In this document: positions 1 through 11,000 of the stretch, in pieces | Layout: every line of letters starts with the position of its first letter | Numbering within the stretch: position 1 is the stretch's first letter | Origin: Earliella scabrosa | Taxonomy: Eukaryota; Basidiomycota; Agaricomycetes; Polyporales; Polyporaceae | Direction of reading: 5' to 3' | NCBI GenBank assembly: GCA_022605405.1 | Contig: JABYQQ010000003.1 | Span: forward strand, 3,038,001-3,102,000 | Length of the DNA stretch: 64,000 bases | The notes under the pieces: model-generated | Told to the model about the DNA's origin: nothing | The model's database searches: none | What the model saw: only the letters and a program-made list of their open reading frames with translations | Position numbers and translations under genes: made by a program

Positions 1-418
1 ATTACTACATCGCAGCGTGATGTGGCAGTCTTTGGAGTTGAGCTGCATGCAATCGAGCTTGCACCTTCCAGACTGTGTCAGTGTGACGCAAATCACTAGC
101 TCGTGGTGAGTCAGGCACTGGTGGACTCGTTTCCGAAGTTGGTATATCTGGAATTTTCTATGCAGCTCAAGATACGTTCCTCGGTTTGACCTCTTGCAAG
201 CATCATACGAAAGAGGGACATTGGACGCGCATGCGATATACGCTTGACGCCTTCTCGGACCCAATAGAGCTCGGTTCAGCGGCGGTGCCCGCGCTACCTG
301 TTCGCGTTCTCCGTGCGAATGCACTGGAATGGCCACCACGCCTCCTCCGCACCTTCACCGCTACCCTAGTACAGCTCTCCCCTGCACTATCACCTCCCCC
401 CACACACCTCAACTCACA
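1..418 (+). promoter_or_regulatory. 5' flank and probable 5' UTR of NLR1
   Basis: This stretch is co-linear with the DNA upstream of NLR2 (19791-20203) and, inverted, of NLR4 (58266-58720), so it is a conserved promoter/5' UTR block. NLR2 and NLR4 carry a 48-nt GT..AG intron-like stretch just before the start codon. In this copy the donor reads GA instead of GT (327-328), so the stretch (327-374) probably stays in the mRNA. No convincing TATA box or other operator was identified by eye. Confidence 0.5.
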
Positions 419-3400
419 ATGTCGCTCGCTAATACCTCTGAGCTCTCGTCTGGGAAACGAAAGAAAGTCGTTCGTAAGACGGTCGACGGTCTTGTTATCG
501 CCCTGAAAGCGTTGAAGGCAGGAACTTCGGAGGCATGTCCGCCGGCAGCGACGGTGGCAGATCTACTCATCGTGGTGTGCGAAGCATTCAAGGTATGGGC
601 ACCCTTAAGTCTATGAGATGCGACAAATGAGCCGATCTCTCCAGACATCATGCGACAACATCGAGGCAATTGAGGAGCTGAAGTCCCGTATCGATGACCT
701 CCAGAATGCGCTCTCAGCCCTGCCCGCCGGAGCAAAAAATGCCTTATCACCCGCTCTCTCGAAAACGGTAGCCCGATTCGAAGGGTGAGCAATTTTGTCT
801 TACCCAAAACGTCTCAGGGCGGTCTGACACGCAATGTGCGAACGACAGGGAAGTGGAAGAAATATCAGCAGACGTTGAGAAGGCCTCGTCGAAGCGTTCA
901 CGAATCAAACAGATGTGGAGTGCAAATGAAACGTCGGAGAGAATTACCGGTTGTGTTAAGAAGTTGTCGCAGTGCGTCAACTCGCTTATGGTGCGCTCAG
1001 CGTCCCGTAACGGGAAGATCGTAGTTGCTGATAGTGTGCAGGTCGGTATCACGGCCGACACTAACCGTGTTGTAAATGTTGGTGACGAGTTCTTTACGTC
1101 TGTTTATTGGCTAACGCCCCAGTAGGCTATTGACCAGAACGTCGAAGGATTGCGCAGGGACATTGAGACTGTGAGTTTGCCATAAGCTTATGCTTTGGTC
1201 AGAGCTCACATGCGACGCATACTCTCTAGCAGAACAACGGTAGGAATCTAGCCTCATATACCTAGAACCGCTGCTGATGCTCATGTAATAGCGGTTCCCG
1301 GACTTCGTCGAGTGGCCGAGGCCCGCTTCGACTACTACAAAAGTGGCCGCTCTGCCTGTACACAGAACACCCGTCTCGAGGCACTCTCGACGATCTACCA
1401 TTGGCTTGTCCCCGGCAATCCCAGCCTCGAGGAGCTCCCTGACCCTCTCATGAAGACAAGCAGCGACAAGCCCGCGTTCTGGATCAATGGAGTCGCCGGC
1501 TCCGGGAAGTCTACCATAGCGCAGACCACCGCCCAATGGTGCACGGACCGCAAAATCCTCGCCGCAAGCTTCTTCTGCGCACGCGACGGGAACCGGAGCA
1601 ACGTGCAGCTCATCATCCCCACAATCGCTTTTCAGCTCAGCTCTCACTCTCCCGAGTTTTCAGCGGCGCTCGCTGCTGCTGTGAAGGCCGATACGGACAT
1701 CCACATGGCATACGCATCCCACCAGCTCCAGCAGCTGATCGTCGAGCCGCTCAAGTCGGTGACTGAGCCGCTCACGAGATGCGTTGTCATCATCGACGCG
1801 CTTGATGAGTGCAAGGACGATGCGGCCGTGTCCGTCATTCTCACCGCGCTCTCGGCGCATGTCAACGACCTCGCGGCGGCGCGCCTCAAGTTCATCATCA
1901 CGAGCCGTCCCGAGCACCATATCGTCTCCGGGTTCAAGCTCAAACCTCTCTCCCAGACCACAGAGCAGCTCATCCTTACCACCGTCCCGAAGGAACTGAC
2001 TACACGCGACATCGGGATCTATCTTCGTGAGGAATTGAAGACCCTTCGTGAGAGCCGACATCTCGATCCTGCCTGGCCAGAGGAACAAGTTATCGAATCT
2101 CTCGTCGAGCAGTCAAGGGGTCTCTTCATCTACGCCGCAACCGCGGCGAAGTTCGTCTCTGGAAAGGATGTTGAGAGCCCCGTTGCACAGCTCAAGGTTC
2201 TCCTGTTGCAGACAGGCAGCACTCCATCCTCCGGATCTCGTGGCACCCAAGTTTCGCCCTTCGCATCGCTCGATTCGCTGTATCTTCAAGTCCTGGAGTC
2301 TGCGTTCCCGGCGATGAGTCCTATCAAGAAGAGGTTCTTAGGTGCTCTAGCGCTAGCCCCCGACCGGGTCTCCATCCGGACAATCACGGCTATGTTTGAG
2401 GACCGTGAGGGCGTCGTCCCTGACTTCCAAGCTCGTCTGCAGTCCATCATCCTCCCGTGCACCTCGCATGACGAGCCCCTTCGTCTCAGCCACCTGTCGT
2501 TTGCGGATTTCATCGTGGACTCTACGCGATGTACCAACACAAAGTATCTTGTAGACCCACCCACTCAGCATGCGGCCATGGCAAAAGGATGTCTGCAGAT
2601 TCTTGTCGGTCAACTACGGTTCAATATTTGCGGCGTGGACGATACGAGCCTACTGAACGAGGAGATCCCCGACCTAGAGAGCAGAATACTCCGGTACATT
2701 CATCCCCATCTCCAATACGCCTGTCGTCATTGGGCACACCACACGACGAACGCCGAGATTGATGAAGACCTACTTGATCTAGTCACCCAGTTCTCTGAGC
2801 GCAGCCTTCTCGACTGGCTCTCTGCCCTGAGCATCCTCGGCTCGATGGACATCACAGTCGACGCGCTTCAAACTAGTCGACGTGCTCTCCAAGTGAGTAT
2901 CGCAATACATGGATATCTTTGTGCTACATATCTCATGATGATATCAGAATGCGTCGTCTCGGCGACCACAGGATATGGCCACCCGGTTGCTCTATGACTG
3001 CGAGCGAGCGGTGCGGCTGACATACCCCGCAGTATCAGTATCGTGGTCCGAAGTCTACCGATGCATTCTCACTTTCAGTCCCACCGAGAGTCTCCTCATG
3101 CAGACATACACCAAGCAACTCTCGTTCCCAATTCTCGACCTCGATTGCCTCTCTGTCAAATTGGGCGCATGGACGCGTTGGCTACATGACACTCTGACTA
3201 TCGATACACGACACCAGGTTGTTAACTCCATTGCCGTCTCTCCAGACGGTCACGTTGTTGTGTTTGGAGCGCGTAACACAATAGGTCTCTGCAATGCACG
3301 CACAGGGGCACTACTACACACAATGACAACTACAGATCCAGATGTGATATGGTGTGTGGCCACCATCTCTCCAGACGGCCAGCGGATTCTCTCCTGCAGC

Positions 3401-5386
3401 AGCTCCGGGGACTCACCGGGTCTTGTAGAGGAGTGGGACATTGCTACTGGGGCGTGCCTCAGCGCCTCTCGACATCTACATTCTGCCCAGGTGCTCGACA
3501 TCAAGTACTCTCCCGATGGTCATTATGCTGCTCTGTGTTCCGGGGACAAGACCATCTCCATATGGGACACTGCTTCTACAGCCAAGTCTGCCACTGTTCT
3601 GACTGGACACGGGGATTTGGTCCGTCGAATCACATTCACGAGGGACAGTAAACTCCTCCTCTCGGCGTCAGACGACCATACAGCGCGGGTCTGGGATGTC
3701 CGAACCAAGCAGTTCCTACAGAGCCTCCAGCACGAGACTGCGGTCTGCTCTATTTCCATCTCGCACGACGACGCGCTGGCGGCTTGCGGCTGTGGTGATG
3801 GGATCATAACATTGTGGGACAGGCACACCTGGTCTACTGTCCACCACATCCGGACCCGGCCGACGGAATGGAGGGCAGTGGACTTCTCTCCGGACGACAC
3901 GAAGCTCGCCGCTGGCTCTAACGAAGGGTTCATCGAGATCTATGATGCTGCAACGGGTCACCTTCTTTCCACCCTCTTCGCACACGGCAGGCGAAGCGGC
4001 GCCATATGGACCATGCAGTTCTCTCCCGATGGCCAGTATATTGTCTCAGCCGGCGAGGGCGGCCTTGTTCACATCACAAGCATGCAATCCGAGGCGATAC
4101 CTGGTGACATCGTCCTCCGGTCTCAAGACGTCATGTCACGATGGCCAGAGTGGATGGTCCGGCCACTCATCCCCCGGTTTTCTCACAAAGTCAAGAACCA
4201 GAAGCAGCCTTCTAGGCGCAGACCTACCCTGGTTCGCTCCCTCAGCTTCAGTCCCGACGGGACTCTTGTAGCTTGTGGGGGCGTAGGCATCAAGCTTGTC
4301 ATTCTGGACGCCGTCAGTGGCGAGGAGCAGACGTGCTTGATAGGTCCGGGCAAGACTGACAGCTCCGAGGTCACCTTCCTGAAGTGGTCATCAACCGGAC
4401 ACCTTCTCATGGCGGGTACCCTTCTGGACAAGGACTGCAAGATTTCTGTCTGGGCAGTCAATGGTTCTCATGGCTCACCCGCAACCAAGCCAACCTTTGT
4501 AGTTGACCATCCGAATAGCGAAGTGTGGGCGGGATGCTTTGCTCACGATGACCAATCTATCGTGTACGGAGATCTGAATGCGATCCACCTCTACACTCCC
4601 CGAACCAATCAGCCCGCCGTGCCTCTTCGCACTATCCACCAAGGGAACGGCCGCATCACGACTATAGCTGTTTCTTCAGAATCCACATTGGTTCTTGCAG
4701 GCTTTCTTGACCGATCATTACCCTCCCCCGACCCAAACACACACCCTCCACCTTCAGATGCTCCATTCTATATTACAGACCCATATCAGCATGTCACTCC
4801 TGAACCATCTGTATACCCCATCCTCCGACTCATTGATCTTCAATCCGGTCAAGTCCTGTGGCAGGAGAACTTCGTTACTGCCATCACATCCGTCGCGTTC
4901 AGCCTCGATTCTTCGCGGGCTTTGGTTGGAAAGTTTGTTGAGATGGTTCTCCTTGATCTTTCACAGTATCACTGTCAATCCATCACCAATGCAGATCAGA
5001 TGGATACTGCATCATCGGCCTCTCCAATACTTCGTTGGGTTTACTCCGAAGACCGCAATTTTGTCGAAGCCGTTTCCTTTTCATCGGACGGTCAGGCAAT
5101 CGTCTCCAATACCTCCTTCACATCCCTCTCCACTGACCACATGCCTCTCAATCACACATCGGAGCCGTCTACCACGCCCGTGTACATAGTTGAGCATGGG
5201 TGGGTATGGTGTATAGTCGGACCCCGTCGTCGTCGTATCGGTTGGATTCCTTCGGAGTTCCGAGATGGTCGGGACAGCGTATGGATGCGCAAAAAGGGAG
5301 GAATGGCGATTAGCGGGAATCAACTTGCGTTCAGTCGGAAGGATGGTGGCATGACGTTGATTCGCGTCGTCAATCGCTCAACATAG
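419..5386 (+). CDS. NLR1: helical N-terminus, NACHT NTPase, WD40 propeller protein
   Basis: Predicted STAND-class signal NTPase, likely a cytoplasmic non-self sensor of the fungal NLR type. Exons by paralog comparison: 419-592, 645-784, 849-1077, 1126-1170, 1230-1239, 1292-2892, 2948-5386, giving about 1545 residues. Residues 1-200 are helical and resemble the N-terminal bundle that basidiomycete NACHT proteins share with MLKL-type domains (family knowledge, not tested). Walker A GVAGSGKST is at about 266-274, Walker B VVIIDALDEC at 364-373, and the sensor stretch FIITSRPE at 400-407. An intron separates the NACHT part from the WD40 part. The latter shows about 13-14 divergent WD blades (about 790-1470) and ends in an aromatic WVW cap. 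The ATG at 419 is chosen because it aligns with NLR2 and NLR4; an in-frame ATG lies at 329. The exon 3 donor is a weak GTTGGT. No disabling change was seen. Confidence 0.9.
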
Positions 5387-5949
5387 AACTGATGTAATTA
5401 TGTTCTCTGCGACGTTCACTACGGACAATTGTGTACTCGCATTTCCGGTGTACGCATACTTGTTTACAGAAGCAATCAGGCCGACCCGTGTCCGAGCACT
5501 CAACTTGACACCATGTCCTCCCGGTTCCGACGTACCGCGGACCACTCATGGCGGCTAGCATACCTTCTGGAGCGAGCTCCAAAGCTGCATACCATTTCGA
5601 GGCTCCGTCTTGGCCTAAATGTCGCAGTGAAACCGCGATGGAGACGCGAGGCGCTGACGTTGAAGAAGCAGTTTGTATCTCGATATCAAACATCGTAGCA
5701 CTCGTGCCCGGGTGGGCATGGGCGGCGCTGCGATTATCAACCTATGAATGCAGAAGAATGCAAGTATACTCACTCGCATTATTGAACTCAGGCCTATCCG
5801 CAGCTTGAGTGTACTGCCGTCTGTCGGCGCGGGCTTGGACCGTGTCGTCGGTAACGAGAGGTGGCCCGGAGACTCGGATGCCAGTGTGACCGTACGACGA
5901 AAGAGCGCAACGCTCGACGACGCAAGCGTTCGTCCAACTTAGGTTAGGG

Positions 5950-7910
5950 CTCTTGCTCGCAACCGTGCGCAAGACTGACTGCTTGGAGGATGAACGGTAT
6001 GCACAGGAACCATGTGCACGGGTGGAGGAGGAGAGAGACGGAGACGAGTGGCTTCTCCTGTATGCGACGCACGCTACTGCGGCAGAGTTCTGTTACGTAC
6101 ATACACGGAGAGTCTGCGAGTACAATTCAACGGCACTCGAAGACCATCACAGCGACAAACACACCGCATCCAGCCTATCGTGCCCATCCTCAAGCACCAT
6201 CTCAACCCGCATGCGTGGCTTGCCTCGAACCTCGATCTTGTCGCTCGTCCGGCGCTAACTTGTTCGTCTGCCGCGAACACGATCCTACAGCCCAGACCCC
6301 AGGCCGGGGAGGTCAGTATTGACTGTGTCGCGCGTAGCTCATTCACATAGCTCGCGCACCCTGCGATATACTGGTGGATGACCTGAAAGCAGTCCGTGAG
6401 CCGGGCGGCGAGCGAGGCACACCGAGGGTCTGGCTACGGGTCGCAGGATGCCCTCTGGCGAGCGTGCGGGTACAGGTCGAAGAGGTATCGATGGTGGCGG
6501 CACTACATGAGGTAAGCTCTAGGCACCACGCGTTCACTCGCCTCCGGCTCACCAGAGCGTGTCCGTCGTCCTCTCAGGGTGACCGAAGCAAGCCTGCCCG
6601 CTCCCGACTTGCCATCCCATTACGAGTTGTGCAACGAGAGCGACCCCAGGTGATAGCGCCGTGCACTACTAAGCGACCGTAGAGTCGGTATGGGACATGT
6701 CGGACAGCGAGAGGCCCGCGCGACGTGTTCGTGGAACATGGACACCCAGTGTTCCTAGACGATATCAGCCGCGAATGCATAGGCGGACCCTGGCTGCCGC
6801 GAGATGAAGGAAATCGGGATCCAGGACAGGGGATGCAGAGCTCAAGCTGACATGTTGATGATCCTGAGCCCTTGACGGGTCATAGGCAAGTATGGCGGCG
6901 CTGTATACCGAGGCATGTGGGTATCGGAGACCCGACTGACCGTCCTACCATGCCGGACAGGTCACGTCGAACCTGCAGAGAACACCCTTCCGACCCGATC
7001 GAGGATATCGTCGTCGAGTTCGTGTGGAGACGACGAAGCGGGTACGTCGAGAGTCGTATAAGGGTGAGTAGAAGAGGAACCAGCGAACGATTCCTGCCGT
7101 CGTGTCCAATGGGATGGTCGGGGATCCGATCGCATCGTCCCGGACGGAGCGTTCGGTGCCCTCTAGCGAAGACCATGGGCCGTCCGCGACCTCTATCGGG
7201 GATAGCAAGCTGTGCGGGGATCGTATATGGGATCCGAGAGAAGGTCCAAGGATGTGAGCCGTAGTGTGGATGGACGGCGTAGGTGATGCGGTGGGTGTGT
7301 CTAGACGTACGGACCTCGCAGCAGGCACCGACAGCTGCCGGAAGAGACGGAGAAAGATCAACCTGATCGTGTGGAGGTCTCCGCAGGAGAGCGCGATCCG
7401 AGTCGGCCAGAGGTTCGTGCAGAATGCGAGATGCACGCCGTTGCTTCAAGAGGAGGGCGGTACCAGGAGAGTAATAGCCTAGAGGGATTGAGCGCGAGCA
7501 TGGAGAGTTGCAGCAGTTCGCGCGAGGTCTTGTAGGTGAGGGAGCAGGGAGGAACAGTGGCGCGGTAGCTGTTCACCACTCCAGGACGGCGACGCGGCCC
7601 GACTTGCAACCAATGGCATCGTCGCGAACGTTGTGGACGGGCCAGCGGATTGGACTGACGATCGACCTCGACTCAGTTCGTAGCTGGGTGGTAGCGTCGG
7701 ATGCGATCCACTCTCTGAGACGCTGTGGGAACAACGGTGCGTGCATAGACTAGGGTGCGGATGCCAAGCATACGCTCGCTGCCCGGAGATTCCGTGCGGC
7801 GCAGCCTGCAGGGGTAGATTGAGCACGCCTCCCCAAGCTCTGTGAACGACAGATCCAGGTGAATGTCAGGTTCGATCTCACGATGTGAGCGTGCTGGTGC
7901 TCACCAAAGG
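5950..7910 (+). pseudogene. Segment A relic: decayed multi-exon gene 3' of NLR1
   Basis: I do not recognise the protein. Coding origin is argued from paralogs: the copies after NLR2 (25780-27700) and NLR4 (52900-51240, minus) share protein-level motifs, with several indels in multiples of three. Visible pieces are an ORF at 5953-6258 (motif CLEDERYAQEPCARVEEE) and an exon ending at 6510 (VRVQVEEVSMVAALHE), followed by GTAAGC..CTCTCAG intron ends. Further pieces are a block near 6930-7090 (FVWRRRSGYVESRIR) and a terminal exon from about 7321 (motifs EETEKD, VEVSAGERDPSRPEV). A further block at 7640-7880 is interrupted by stops (RSWVVASDAI, KLCERQ). Stops and frame changes between blocks make an intact product unlikely. 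It lies in the same orientation as NLR1, about 0.5 kb downstream. The stretch 5387-5949 is conserved 3' flank without a clear gene. Confidence 0.5.
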
Positions 7911-8049
7911 TCCCTCGCCACGCTCTAGATCTCATTAGACCGCGTTCCCTCCTGCGTTGAGTATACCCGAGGATTCTGTTGACTGAGCGTGCGTCGTCCG
8001 GCACGGCGGGGTAGGGGTCCAATCGTGGACTCGGCATGTTGCCTGCGGT

Positions 8050-11000
8050 GTGTGCATAATTGTTGAGAATCAGTCACAGCGGCTTTGAGGTGTGCTGGGA
8101 TAGTGATGCGACCGGCGATGTTCTAAGCTCGCACTTCGGGTGTGTCTGGTCGCACCGTCGAGTTGTCCAAGTGTAGGAGAGGCAGCGTCGATTGCTGCAT
8201 AGGAGGGAGGTCAGCATTTGTGGGCTGGATGCTTGAGCGGTCGCAAGAGGATGGGCACTGACGGAGAGAACGGGGTGAGTACTTACCGATGTGAGCTTCA
8301 TCGCCGTAACCTCAATGCTCAGGCTGGGAGTGTTGCGGCCGTTCAGACCGAGGGTCGCCGTGAGTCAGAGTTTCCGATCCATGCGAGTCCGAGTCAACCA
8401 TAGAGACCAAGGAGTACGCAGTAGGATATGAAGCGAGAGGAGAAACTAGTGATAGCACTGTCAGAGGGCAGAGAATTGAGCCTGGAGTTGACGATGCGCA
8501 GGAGGCCATGGGCCATGATGCATGATGCATGACGGTTGTGCACGGCGAAGACAGGCGAAGACTGGCGACGGCGCATGGGAAGCGCCTCGGGATGTGCCGG
8601 TGCAAGACTTGTCCCATCGTCTGCCCAGCGGAGACAAAGTCTCTGCAGTCTCCGTGCACACCACCGTGGCCCATTCAAATCTATTGCTTGTTGCTCTCTT
8701 CCCCATCGCATGTCTTTCCATGCCCGGAAGAGGCACGCTGAACGCCACGGCACCCTCGACCCGCCGGGCGGCACCCAGCACACCGCTTACACGGATATCA
8801 ACCACGACCGTCTCCTTCTCGTACTTGGCTTGTCCTGGCTCGAGAAGATCGCACAGGATCAGGCCTAGGTGTGCATTATACCGGTCGTGCTGTCTATGCG
8901 GAGCTTCGGGTGCATGTCGATGTGCAGGGGGTCTGTCATATACGCACCCGTATAATCTGATCGTCTAGTACGTGTCCTGCATTCACGCTTGCGACTCATG
9001 TGTCTTTTCTCCTGCCCTGACGAACTCGATAATAGCTGTAACTTGCGTTTGCCAATCGGCCAGGAGACGCAGGCCGCGGACGCCTCAATCCTCGCGCTTG
9101 GTCTACAGCTGAGCACACTCCGACTCGCGAGCATCCATCTCCTCACCTCGTACATGCGCCTCGACCTCCCCTCATTCGAGGACCTCATCAACCAGCCCCC
9201 AGGACGCAGCCGACGAGAGCTTGGACTTGCAATCAAGGGGAAGGCTGGACAATGTATATCGCGTCGGGGAGGTAGCGGGGTATATGAAGCTCACGGAGGT
9301 CAGTTTCCCATTCACCGTTGTCTCGCAGGCGCTGCAACTGCGTCGTCGCGCCTGTTCCCTTGCTACCGTCGAAGCTGTACATCGACGTCATGCCTCAACA
9401 CACTCCGCACGTAGCTCTGCTCCAGCAGCTGCACGCTGCCAGTGATAGTCTACGACCGTGTGCGGCGTGCATCGCCACGGCTTCCCCCGCACGTTCCTCG
9501 TCGAGTCCTGCGTTGTTGTCATGACGTCTAGCCGATGCATGCAGATCACATCTGCAGGCTACAACCGCGATCCCGAGAGGACGTCCCGTCGATGGAGTCC
9601 CTCGCGCGTCCCCCATGAACGCCTCCCGGTTGATAGCACAACAGTCCGCTGGCTCAGGACGACCTCCCACCGAGTCCTCGACTCTGGCCAGAGCCCCTGT
9701 TCCGTGTGTCTAGGAGGAGAAATCCGCCAGTGCACGATGCGGCTAAATGGGGGAAACGGTGGTGAGCACACACACTATCAGCAGCACGAGAGCGGACCTG
9801 AACATGACATCTCTCCCTGTGTCTGACATGCATAGACACCTCCGAGAAGCGAGCTCGTTGACCAAGTACATGGTATCCGACCCCGCTTCCCTCGATATCA
9901 CGCAAGATTTGAACAAGTGCAACAAGATCTACCACTCCAGACTCGGAAGCATGGTGTCGAGCCGAGGGGTCGTATGTGCTTTCCGCATGCGCACACGCTC
10001 CCTGCGACATGCCGTATCGAGTCGATCTCTTGCGATGCCGCTGCTTGGCTGCGAACCAGCCCTAGTCCGACCTCGACGTTCGGCTGGCTGGTTGACACGA
10101 CACGCCCGACACGATCCATTCCATTCCAGGCCGGCGCGTCGTGCAGCATTCTTCCAGAGGCTCCGGGTGCCTGTCCTAGCCGGAGAACACCCACCACGGA
10201 GACTCGACCGATGACCGCTCTACCTCCTGCTACCGCCGCATCCACATGCCAACCGACTCCAATCAGTCCCATCTCGTTCGGACGCGCTCGTTGGCCCTTG
10301 TATTCGTTCGACTGCATATCCTGGTGCCTGCGCTGCTCGGCCTCCATCCCATCAGCAAGGCGGCCATCTTCGTCGGGATGCTCGCAATGTCACATCTATA
10401 CTTGGCGAAGGGTTCCTCATTCCTCGCCCCGCTGTACGATTTCGCTCATCCGCTCGACTCCGCCGGGGCGCCATGTGTGCCAGGTCCTTGACTACTCGGA
10501 CGACCTTCGCGCGAGGACGTGCGCTCTCATCAAGGTCCACCGGAGCATCGTTGCTGCGTCCCGTTCGTCTCAGCACGCCCCGACGCATCATGCTCTGCAC
10601 TACGGCTCCGTTCTCACCTCCCTCGTGAGTGCTGGTCAACATCGGGTCCGCGCGCGCTAACGTGTGGGTGTGGACAGGTGGGCTCATGCGGTCTGTCTCC
10701 TACGCTCTCCGTGGCCGACACCCTTCGGAGGGCCCGGAGGCGAAGAACTCTACTTGACGGGTCTATCTTCCTGGGGTTAGGGTCTGTTGGCGTAAGGTCG
10801 CGAGAAACAATCGGGGGCTGAGAGCAGCGGCGACGTCGTACCCGAGCACCAAGCTCGACGGCCGCACACACACCCCGCCTTCTATCTCTGCGTGCGTGGG
10901 CGGTCCGCACTCAGCGACGCCACGCGCCCTCCGCCCTCGTCGAGCGCGCCGTCCCAATCCGGACAGACCATCCTCCAGCCTCGATCTCGCCTTCTTTCCT

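Noticed and set aside
186..506. Short ORFs over the NLR1 5' region as a separate upstream gene
   Set aside because: They overlap the NLR1 start in another frame. Some frames upstream (LDAFSDPIEL-type) are shared by copies, but start context and frame differ between copies, fitting a conserved UTR better.
2975..5386. Treating the WD40 frame as a separate gene from the NACHT frame
   Set aside because: All four paralogs have a 55-56-nt (53 nt in NLR3) GT..AG intron that joins the two frames in phase 0, and neither part has its own promoter-like gap.
10771..10785. GGTTAGGGT-type blocks (also near 16540, 30530, 41870, 46138) as telomeric repeats
   Set aside because: Each is a single unit, not an array; three of them are simply copies within segment B.
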